Shown here: one piece after another, positions 14,006 through 18,940 of the stretch
Numbering within the stretch: the first letter of the stretch is position 1
Layout of the letters: the number at the start of each line of letters is the position of its first letter
Assembly: GCA_050245975.1 (NCBI GenBank)
Contig: JBFWWW010000047.1
Location: 1-22,280 of the forward strand
Source: JBFWWW01 sp050245975
GTDB taxonomy: Bacteria; Pseudomonadota; Alphaproteobacteria; Rhizobiales; Hyphomicrobiaceae
Reading direction: 5' to 3'
Length of the DNA: 22,280 bases
Position numbers and translations under genes: made by a program
The notes under the pieces: model-generated
What the model was told of the DNA's origin: nothing
Seen by the model: the letters and a program-made list of their open reading frames with translations, nothing else
The model's database searches: none

Positions 14006-14076
14006 ATTTGGTTTCGTATCCTCGAATCGTGGGCTGATTTGCCGGATGGCACAAGGCGGCGAGGCGCTGGCTGCAA

Positions 14077-14550
14077 ATGTGGAAGACTATCACCCTCTAC
14101 ATCGACGCTGATGCCTGTCCGGTGAAGGACGAGGCGGTGCGGGTGGCGGAGCGGCACGGGCTCACGATCCATTTCGTCGCCAACTCCTGGATGCGGCTGC
14201 CCGAGGGGCCGCTCATCAAGCGCGTCGTCGTCGCCGAGGGGCCGGATGCGGCCGACGACTGGATCGCGCAGCGCGCCGGCGCCGGCGACATCGTGGTGAC
14301 GGCCGACATCCCGCTTGCCGCGCGCTGCCTCAAGGCCGGCGCGCGCGTCGTCGGGCCGACCGGCAAGCCCTTCACAGACAGCAGCATCGGCATGGCGCTC
14401 GCCATGCGCGACCTGGGCCGCCACCTGCGTGAAACCTGCGAGAGCAAGGGCTACAACGCCGGCTTCACGCGCCAGGACCGCGCGCGTTTCCTGCAGGCGC
14501 TGGAGGAAGCGGTGCAGGCGAGCCTGCGCGCCGGCGGCGGGCGGGGCTGA
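14077..14550 (+). CDS. UPF0178 family protein (YaiI/YqxD-like)
   Basis: The product has 157 residues, the family's usual size. The hallmark start TLYIDADACPVKDEAVRVAERHG is visible at about 6-28 (acidic residues D10 and D12), followed by FVANSWMRLP, the central GAGDIVVTADIPLAARCLKAGA, and GPTGKPFTDSSIGMALAMRDL. The fold is thought to be PIN-like, with conserved aspartates (DADACP, TADIPLA) that could bind metal, which suggests nuclease activity; the function has not been established as far as I know. The ATG at 14077 starts right before the conserved segment. A perfect 8-bp inverted repeat follows the stop codon directly. Confidence 0.9.
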   Translation: MWKTITLYIDADACPVKDEAVRVAERHGLTIHFVANSWMRLPEGPLIKRVVVAEGPDAADDWIAQRAGAGDIVVTADIPLAARCLKAGARVVGPTGKPFTDSSIGMALAMRDLGRHLRETCESKGYNAGFTRQDRARFLQALEEAVQASLRAGGGRG

Positions 14551-14581
14551 CGCTCGACGGAACGTGGCGCATTGTCGAGCG
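14551..14581 (+). terminator. Possible terminator hairpin after the UPF0178 gene
   Basis: CGCTCGAC (14551-14558) is the exact reverse complement of GTCGAGCG (14574-14581), with a 15-nt loop, starting at the first base after the stop codon. There is no clear U-tract behind it (ATCCTGTTGT), so termination is uncertain. Confidence 0.4.
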
Positions 14582-14588
14582 ATCCTGT

Positions 14589-14811
14589 TGTCATGCGGCG
14601 GTTGCGCAGCCGCGCGCCTCGCGTGTCATCTCGGAATTTTGCGCCCTCACCTGTCATTCCGGAATTTGGTGCTTCCCCTGTCATCCCGGAGGCCGCGCAG
14701 CGGCCATCCGGGACCCAGCGTCACAGGCGAGCGCGCGCCGTTTGGCCTCTGGGTCCCCGCTCTCCGCTGCGCTCCGGCGGGGATGACAAGAAGGGGGCGG
14801 GGCCGATGACA
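14589..14811. repeat. REP-like palindromic element, complete copy 2, with iterated ends
   Basis: The core is 14679-14788, from TGTCATCCC to GGGATGACA. Its first 40 nt are identical to copy 1, and its right half matches the truncated copy at 9131-9198. TGTCAT recurs outward at 14652, 14624 and 14589 (spacing 27, 28 and 35), two of them followed by CGGAATTT. ATGACA recurs once outward at 14806. The element occupies most of the 385-bp gene-free stretch between the UPF0178 gene and the small membrane protein; the rest (14812-14935) is G-rich DNA with a TATACT at 14896-14901 that could be a -10 box, but no convincing -35. Confidence 0.8.
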
Positions 14812-14935
14812 AGGAGGCGCGGCGGCGGCAGGGGGCGGGCCGCGGCAGCAGACTGACTCCGAGACAAAGGCTCTCCTGCCGCTGCGGCCGTCCGCTATAC
14901 TGGGGCCAGGAGCCCGCAACCCGCCACGGTGGCCG

Positions 14936-15223
14936 ATGGCCTTTCTGATCTCGTTCCTGTGCGCGTTCGCCGGCGCGCTCGTGGGCTGGTTCGTCGCCGC
15001 GGCGGCGACGCTCATCGTCGGCGGCTGGCTCGGGATGTCGGATTTCGAGGGCGAGCGGGCGATGACGGCGGTGTTCGGCGCCGGGCCGGTGGGCGCGCTC
15101 GTCGGCTTGGTGATCGGCATGCTTCTGGCTGCGCGCTGGATCGGCCGCCGCAGGAGCGCGGCAGGCCAGCGGGCGGCGGCCGCAACCAAGGCCGCAACCA
15201 AGGGAGGCGCGGATGGCGCTTGA
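14936..15223 (+). CDS. Small membrane protein, two transmembrane segments
   Basis: The frame encodes 95 residues. Two hydrophobic helices are evident: about 4-31 (FLISFLCAFAGALVGWFVAA continuing to TLIVGG) and about 46-66 (VFGAGPVGALVGLVIGMLLA), followed by a basic tail (RWIGRRRSAAGQRAAAATKA). The tail is probably cytoplasmic by the positive-inside rule. A polar loop (MSDFEGERAM) joins the helices. The glycines and alanines in the helices suggest close packing or oligomers. I recognise no family beyond conserved hypothetical. Its end overlaps the next gene by 11 nt, which implies co-translation with it. The ribosome binding site before the ATG is weak (GGTGG). Confidence 0.75.
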   Translation: MAFLISFLCAFAGALVGWFVAAAATLIVGGWLGMSDFEGERAMTAVFGAGPVGALVGLVIGMLLAARWIGRRRSAAGQRAAAATKAATKGGADGA

Positions 15224-15518
15224 CGCGACGGCACTCGACGGCACCTGGTCGCTCACCATGCAGACGCCCATCGGCGAGCGGCGCGCGACGCTGCTGCTCG
15301 CCGCGGCGGGCAGCGACCTGACCGGGCAGGAGGGCAACTCGACCGCCATCTACGACGCCGGCCTCGCGGGCGACACGGCGAGCTGGAAGGCGGACATCAC
15401 CTCGCCCATGTCGCTGACGCTGGAGTTCACGGCGGCGGCCGTTGCGGGCGGGCGCATGTCGGGCACGGTCTCCGCCGCCGGCGCGGGAAGCTGGCCGTTC
15501 GCGGGAACGCGGGCCTAG
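15213..15518 (+). CDS. Small hypothetical beta-rich protein
   Basis: The 101-residue product lacks a signal peptide and membrane helix. Its pattern is LDGTWSLTMQTPIGERRATL, then SDLTGQEG, then MSLTLEFTAA, then GRMSGTVSAAG, ending WPFAGTRA. Alternating hydrophobic/polar residues and short Gly-containing turns suggest a beta-barrel like the small GTW-start domains often found at the end of secreted hydrolases or as single proteins. No function can be given. The start is the ATG at 15213 inside the end of the previous gene, with GGGAGGCGCGG just upstream as ribosome binding site. Its stop codon is followed at once by the ATG of the deoxyribosyltransferase (TAGATG), so the three genes are probably one transcription unit. 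Confidence 0.75.
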   Translation: MALDATALDGTWSLTMQTPIGERRATLLLAAAGSDLTGQEGNSTAIYDAGLAGDTASWKADITSPMSLTLEFTAAAVAGGRMSGTVSAAGAGSWPFAGTRA

Positions 15519-16109
15519 ATGGCGGGCCGGCCGCGCGTCTACCTCGCCGGGCCGGAGGTGTTCCTGCCCGACGCGGCCGCCATGGCGCGGCGCAAGTGCG
15601 CGCTCGCCGCACGGATCGGGCTCGAGGGCGTGTTCCCCGCCGATGCCGCGGCCGGGCTCTCGCCCGGGGCGTCACCCGGACGGGCGCAGCGGGCCCGCGC
15701 GATCTTCGCGGCCAACGAGGCGCTGATCCGCTCCTGCGATGGCCTGATCGCCAACCTGACCCCGTTCCGCGGCGCGTCGGCGGATGCGGGCACGGTCTAC
15801 GAGCTGGGCTTCATGCGCGCGCTGGGCCGGCCGGTGGCGGGCTACAGCAACGTCGCGGCCGACTATGCCGAGCGCGTTGCGGGGCTGCGCCGGCGCGGGT
15901 CGGCGGCCGGCGATGCCGACCGGCCGGACATGGCGGTGGAGGACTTCGGGCTTGCCGACAACCTGATGATCGCGGCGGCGATCGAGGACTGCGGCGGGGT
16001 GCTGGTGCGCACCGCGGCGCCGGCCGGGCAGGAGATGACCGATCTTGCCGGCTTCGAGGCCTGCCTCGGCCAGATCGCCCGGCTGATCGGCCGCCGGCCC
16101 GGCGGGTAG
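15519..16109 (+). CDS. Nucleoside 2-deoxyribosyltransferase
   Basis: Members of this family (PF05014) move a deoxyribose between bases or hydrolyse the glycosidic bond of deoxynucleosides or nucleotides, in nucleotide salvage. The 196-residue product shows the family's N-terminal VYLAGPEVFLPDA (7-19), then GVFPADAAAG, then the core LIANLTPFRGASADAGTVYE (74-93) followed by LGFMRALGRPVAGYSN. The Glu of TVYELGF (E93) is the likely nucleophile, with Asp residues in the preceding SADAGT segment. A later LADNLMIAAAIEDCGG segment is also typical. The start codon follows the previous stop without a gap. Substrate cannot be told. There is no signal or membrane segment, so it should be cytoplasmic, next to the small membrane protein of the same unit. 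Confidence 0.9.
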   Translation: MAGRPRVYLAGPEVFLPDAAAMARRKCALAARIGLEGVFPADAAAGLSPGASPGRAQRARAIFAANEALIRSCDGLIANLTPFRGASADAGTVYELGFMRALGRPVAGYSNVAADYAERVAGLRRRGSAAGDADRPDMAVEDFGLADNLMIAAAIEDCGGVLVRTAAPAGQEMTDLAGFEACLGQIARLIGRRPGG

Positions 16110-16185
16110 CTCCGCGCGCGGACCATCTTGCGGATCGCGCGGCGCGGCGGCATGCTCGCCCGGCCCCACGCTGCCGGAAAACGTC

Positions 16186-16554
16186 ATGCCGCCCTATGTC
16201 ATCGACTACGAATCGAGGGACGAACCGCTGGCCTCGCGCCGACGCTATGCCATACGGCTCGCCTTCAGCGGCCTCGTCAGCGCCCTGATCATCGCGCTGT
16301 CGCTCGGCGCCGGCATGTACGGCTATCACCACTACGAGAACCTGGCCTGGATCGACGCCTTCCTCAACGCGGCGATGATCCTCGGCGGCATGGGCCCGGT
16401 GGCCAACATCACGACCGACGGCGGCAAGATCTTCGCCGGCGTGTATGCGCTCTATTCCGGGCTGATCGTGCTGGTGACGGCGGGCATCATCCTCGCCCCC
16501 ATCGCGCACCGCATCCTGCACCGCTTCCACGTCGATGAGGATGACAGCGACTAG
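16186..16554 (+). CDS. Conserved membrane protein, two transmembrane segments
   Basis: The frame encodes 122 residues. After a polar N-terminus with a basic cluster (ASRRRYAIR) comes a first membrane helix at about 26-46 (FSGLVSALIIALSLGAGMYG), a linker with HHYENLAWIDAFLNAAMI, a small loop GGMGPVANITTDGGKIF, and a second helix at about 84-107 (YALYSGLIVLVTAGIILAPI). It ends HRILHRFHVDEDDSD, an acidic cytoplasmic tail. The GG-x-GP loop and the YALYSG segment recur in conserved hypothetical proteins of many bacteria, some with resemblance to ion-channel pore regions, but no selectivity filter is visible and I assign no function. It lies 76 nt after the deoxyribosyltransferase gene in the same direction. 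The start follows GCCGGAAAACGTC. Confidence 0.75.
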   Translation: MPPYVIDYESRDEPLASRRRYAIRLAFSGLVSALIIALSLGAGMYGYHHYENLAWIDAFLNAAMILGGMGPVANITTDGGKIFAGVYALYSGLIVLVTAGIILAPIAHRILHRFHVDEDDSD

Positions 16555-16614
16555 TCCGCTGGCGGACGGTCCGAATCGCACTAGCCTCGCAACCGAGCAA
16601 CCAGGGAGCCCGTC

Positions 16615-16794
16615 ATGGCGAAGAACAAGGAAGCCGGCGACAACCAGCGCAAGGGCGCGGTGAAGAGCCGCTCGCAGATCAAGAACCCGCTCACCGGCAC
16701 GTGGACCAAGCGCGACAACAAGACCGGCAAGTTCATGGACGTGAAGGCCGATCCGAAGCCCTTCAAGGGCGTGCGCAAGACCAAGGGCCGGTGA
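16615..16794 (+). CDS. Small basic conserved protein (59 residues)
   Basis: ATG at 16615 with AGGGAG 7 nt upstream, stop TGA at 16792-16794. The product has 59 residues, very rich in Lys/Arg (about 17 of 59), with the central segment KNPLTGTWTKRDNKTGKFMD and the end KPFKGVRKTKGR. The strong ribosome binding site, the absence of any overlapping gene and the recurrence of NPxTGxWxKRD-type proteins in proteobacteria as I remember them support a real gene. It might bind nucleic acid, judging only by charge. It converges on the SIMPL gene. Confidence 0.75.
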   Translation: MAKNKEAGDNQRKGAVKSRSQIKNPLTGTWTKRDNKTGKFMDVKADPKPFKGVRKTKGR

Positions 16795-16835
16795 GAGGGC
16801 GCGACTTCAGTGCGCAGGTCGCTTCAGCGCCCGCG

Positions 16836-17564
16836 TCACTTCAGTGACCACGTCACGTAGAGCTCGACCTCGAGCTGCTGCGTGCCGGCCTCGATCGGGA
16901 CCGCGTTGGCGGCAAAGCCGGCGCGCGCCATCGCCACGGGCCGCGGCTGCGGCATGCGGACGTCCTCCGAGATGGTGAGAACCGGCCCGACCTCCGCGCC
17001 GGCGGCCGCGGCGTAGAGTTTCGCCCGCCGCAGCGCGTTCTCCATCGCCGCCTTGCGCGCCTCGTCCTTGCGCTGCTCGGCCTTCGACACCTCGAAGGCG
17101 ATGCCGCCGATCTGGTTGGCGCCGAGCGTCACGGCCTGGTCCAGCACATCGCCCAGCCGCTTCAGGTCGCGGGCGGTGATGCGCACCTGGTTGGTGACGC
17201 GGTAGCCGGTGATGACGGGCGCGCGGTCCTTCTCCTGGCGGTAGCGCGGCTCGACGTTGACCGACGTGGTGTGGATGTCGGCGGCCTGGATGCCGGCGCC
17301 CTTGAGGCCGTCGATCACCTTGGCCATGGCCGCGTTGTTCTGGGACAGCGCCTGGCGGGCGGTGTCGGCCTCGGTGACGACGGCGGTGGAGATCTGGGCG
17401 AGGTCGGGCTCGACCGACACGTGGCCGGTGGCCGATACGCTCACGGTGCGCGCGGTGCCGGGCTCGGCCGCAGCCGCGGGCTCGGCCTGCGCCAGTGCCG
17501 CCGCGGCCAGCGCCGCCAGCAGGAATGCCGTCTGCTTCGATGTGCTCTGTCGCGATGTGCTCAT
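16836..17564 (-). CDS. SIMPL domain-containing periplasmic protein (DUF541)
   Basis: The ATG at 17564 (MSTSRQSTSKQTAFLLAALA) gives 242 residues; the frame is open further upstream but would enter the tRNA gene. A Sec signal peptide covers about 1-32 (hydrophobic core FLLAALAAAALA). The mature part is the SIMPL domain: TVSVSATGHVSVEPDLAQIS (38-57), then ADTARQALSQNNAAMAKVID, GIQAADIHTTSVNVEPRY, GYRVTNQVRITARDLKRLGD, ANQIGGIAFEVSK, and ALRRAKLYAAAAGAEVGPVL. It ends with QLEVELYVTWSLK. Proteins of this family (YggE in E. coli) are periplasmic, form ring-shaped oligomers and have been linked to oxidative stress, but no biochemical activity is settled. GAGG lies 11 nt before the start. The gene is divergent from the tRNA gene. 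Confidence 0.93.
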   Translation of the reverse strand: MSTSRQSTSKQTAFLLAALAAAALAQAEPAAAAEPGTARTVSVSATGHVSVEPDLAQISTAVVTEADTARQALSQNNAAMAKVIDGLKGAGIQAADIHTTSVNVEPRYRQEKDRAPVITGYRVTNQVRITARDLKRLGDVLDQAVTLGANQIGGIAFEVSKAEQRKDEARKAAMENALRRAKLYAAAAGAEVGPVLTISEDVRMPQPRPVAMARAGFAANAVPIEAGTQQLEVELYVTWSLK

Positions 17565-17686
17565 GCTGCTGATGTCCTCACGCTCCCGGCCAGCCTTCAG
17601 CAAAGCGCAGCAATTTGGCCGAACCTTGCCGCCGCCGCGCCGGCAGCAAGCCGCCCGGCAGCATTTCATGGCGGGCGGCAGCGGTG

Positions 17687-17713
17687 TATAGAGGCGCGGT
17701 CGCGCCGCGCCTC
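17687..17713 (+). promoter_or_regulatory. Possible -10 box and leader hairpin of the tRNA gene
   Basis: TATAGA (17687-17692) lies 42 nt before the mature tRNA. The -35 region is weak. GAGGCGCGG (17691-17699) is the exact reverse complement of CCGCGCCTC (17705-17713), a 9-bp stem with a 5-nt loop in the presumed 5' leader. Confidence 0.35.
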
Positions 17714-17734
17714 CCCGGTGCCGCGCCGTTCTGG

Positions 17735-17810
17735 GGGTCCGTAGCTCAATGGTCAGAGCTGGCGGCTCATAACCGTCTGGTTGCAGGTTCGAGTCCTGCC
17801 GGACCCACCA
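17735..17810 (+). tRNA. tRNA with anticodon CAT (Met, or Ile2 after lysidine modification)
   Basis: A complete cloverleaf can be drawn: acceptor GGGTCCG/CGGACCC, D-arm GCTC/GAGC, anticodon stem GGCGG/CCGTC (one G-U pair) with loop CTCATAA, T-arm GCAGG/CCTGC with loop TTCGAGT, discriminator A, and encoded CCA at 17808-17810. The anticodon CAT is at 17768-17770. The first pair G1-C72 rules out a typical initiator tRNA. Elongator Met and lysidine-modified Ile2 share this loop, and I cannot separate them by eye. A palindromic repeat begins 2 nt after the CCA end. Confidence 0.95.
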
Positions 17811-17812
17811 GC

Positions 17813-17867
17813 CTTCGCTCGCGCAGCGGGCGAAGGCTGCCACGCCGGAGCCCGCAGGGCGAAGGCG
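17813..17867. repeat. 55-bp direct repeat A with palindrome (left flank of the GIY-YIG block)
   Basis: The repeat starts with the imperfect palindrome CTTCGCTCGC-GCA-GCGGGCGAAG, then GCTGCCACGCCGGAGCCCGC and AGGGCGAAGGCG. It matches repeat B (18424-18478) at 52 of 55 positions in the same orientation. It could also act as a hairpin behind the tRNA. A 13-nt spacer separates it from the first 88-bp unit. Confidence 0.85.
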
Positions 17868-17880
17868 GGCGTCTGCTGCC

Positions 17881-18144
17881 GCGAGCTACGGCTTGGCAAG
17901 CCGGGTGACACATGGCCTTTGTCTATACCGAGCCACCCCGATCCTCGCTCGCGCAGCGGGCGAAGCCTGCGAGCTACGGCTTGGCAAGCCGGGTGACACA
18001 TGGCCTTTGTCTATACCGAGCCACCCCGATCCTCGCTCGCGCGGCGGGCGAAGCCTGCGAGCTGCGGCTTGGCAAGCCGGGTGACGCAGGGCCTTTGGCT
18101 ATACCGAGCCACCCCGATCCTCGCTCGCGCAGCGGGCGAAGCCT
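17881..18144 (+). repeat. Three tandem 88-bp units, internally deleted copies of the GIY-YIG gene
   Basis: Units are 17881-17968, 17969-18056 and 18057-18144. Units 1 and 2 differ at one base; unit 3 differs from unit 1 at four and has lost the ATG (CAGGG in place of CATGG). The first 47 nt of each unit (leader, ribosome binding site, start codon and codons for M-A-F-V-Y) match the leader and start of the real nuclease gene at 18145-18191 with one mismatch in unit 1. After an 11-nt indel, GAGCCACCCCGA matches the gene again. The unit then jumps to the palindrome that follows the gene's stop codon (CTCGCTCGCGC...). Since 88 is not a multiple of 3, the three units together (264 nt) bring the frame back into register with the gene. 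The stretch 17811-18175 holds no other gene. Confidence 0.9.
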
Positions 18145-18175
18145 GCGAGCTACGGCTTGGCAAGCCGGGGGACAC

Positions 18176-18415
18176 ATGGCCTTTGTCTATATTCTACGGA
18201 GCCTGAGCCACCCCGACCGCCACTATGTCGGCGCCACGGCAGACCTGCCCTCCAGATTGAGCAAGCACAATGCCGGCGAGGTTTCGCACACGTCGAAATA
18301 TCGACCGTGGGACGTGCAAACCTACGTCGCGTTTTCCGACGAGGCGCGCGCTTTCGCGTTCGAGCGATATCTGAAATCAGGATCCGGCAGAGCATTCGCA
18401 AGGAAACGCCTGTGA
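18176..18415 (+). CDS. GIY-YIG nuclease family protein
   Basis: The 79-residue product is a single GIY-YIG domain: MAFVYILRSLSHPDRHYVGA places Y5 in the GIY-equivalent VYI and Y17 in the YIG-equivalent YVG. R27 in SRLSKHNAG and E63 in AFERYLKSGSGRAF match the catalytic Arg and metal-binding Glu. It is the size of the YhbQ/UvrC-like stand-alone members. I chose the ATG at 18176, after CCGGGGG, because the domain starts there; the frame is open further upstream through the three 88-bp units to an ATG at 17912, which would add 88 repetitive residues. Biological targets of these small members are mostly unknown. The gene is flanked by repeats derived from, or shared with, its own ends, and may be part of a mobile or repeat-propagating unit. 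Two-thirds of the domain is absent from the upstream copies. Confidence 0.88.
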   Translation: MAFVYILRSLSHPDRHYVGATADLPSRLSKHNAGEVSHTSKYRPWDVQTYVAFSDEARAFAFERYLKSGSGRAFARKRL

Positions 18416-18423
18416 CTTGCGAT

Positions 18424-18478
18424 CTTCGCTCGCGCGGCGGGCGAAGGCTGCCGTGCCGGAGCCCGCAGGGCGAAGGCG
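18424..18478. repeat. 55-bp direct repeat B with palindrome (right flank of the GIY-YIG block)
   Basis: It begins 8 nt after the nuclease stop codon and has the same orientation as repeat A, 52 of 55 bases identical. It starts with CTTCGCTCGC-GCG-GCGGGCGAAG and ends exactly at the base before the stop codon of the convergent cyclophilin-like gene (TCA at 18479-18481). Confidence 0.85.
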
Positions 18479-18925
18479 TCAGGAGTCGGCGTGGAGGATC
18501 GAGGCCTTGTCGCCGGGGCGGGTGGCGGCAAGCGCGGCGACGTCGTCGAGCGCCTCGGCCCAGATGTTGCCGGTCGACGGCAGGCGCAGCTCCGCCCCGC
18601 GCGAGGTGGGCGTTCTCCCGTAGACGATGAGGATGCTGCCGGCCTCGGGGCGGAAGGCGATCTCGCCGGCGCGGACGGCCTGGCGGGCGCCGCGCTCCCG
18701 CCCGCTTTCGAGCGGCGTCGCGATCTCGACCGCCGCGCCCCAGACGTTCGCCGTGCCGTAAAGCGGCAGCGCGGCCCAGATGCGGTCGGCGGTGGGCGTA
18801 TCCAGCAGGCGCGCGCGCAGGACGACGCGGCCGACGCGGATCAGGACCTCGCGCTTCCCGCCGCGGGGCCGGCGCACCCGCGCGGCGGCCGGTTTCGCAG
18901 CGCCGCGCAGGATGTTGGTCGGCAT
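18479..18925 (-). CDS. Cyclophilin-like fold protein
   Basis: The 148-residue product has the pattern of the small cyclophilin-like family (TM1367-type, Cyclophil_like): LLDTPTADRIWAALPLYGTA, then NVWGAAVEIATPLE, then AGEIAFRPEAGSILIVYGRT, then PTSRGAELRLPSTGNIWAEA. Members share the peptidyl-prolyl isomerase barrel but usually lack the catalytic residues, so isomerase activity should not be assumed. The first 30 residues are an Arg/Ala-rich extension (MPTNILRGAAKPAAARVRRP) not typical of the family; a later start is possible, but I see no good alternative ribosome binding site. It follows the ketosynthase gene by 15 nt, so it is probably the last gene of that operon. Repeat B directly abuts its stop codon, so its 3' end may have been altered by the insertion. 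Confidence 0.75.
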   Translation of the reverse strand: MPTNILRGAAKPAAARVRRPRGGKREVLIRVGRVVLRARLLDTPTADRIWAALPLYGTANVWGAAVEIATPLESGRERGARQAVRAGEIAFRPEAGSILIVYGRTPTSRGAELRLPSTGNIWAEALDDVAALAATRPGDKASILHADS

Positions 18926-18940
18926 GGCGGCCGTCGCGGC

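Noticed and set aside
17565..17843. N-terminal extension of the SIMPL protein
   Set aside because: It would overlap the tRNA gene; the ATG at 17564 starts a normal signal peptide.
17881..18144. CRISPR array
   Set aside because: The 88-bp units are directly adjacent with no variable spacers and consist of gene 5' and 3' ends; no cas genes are near.
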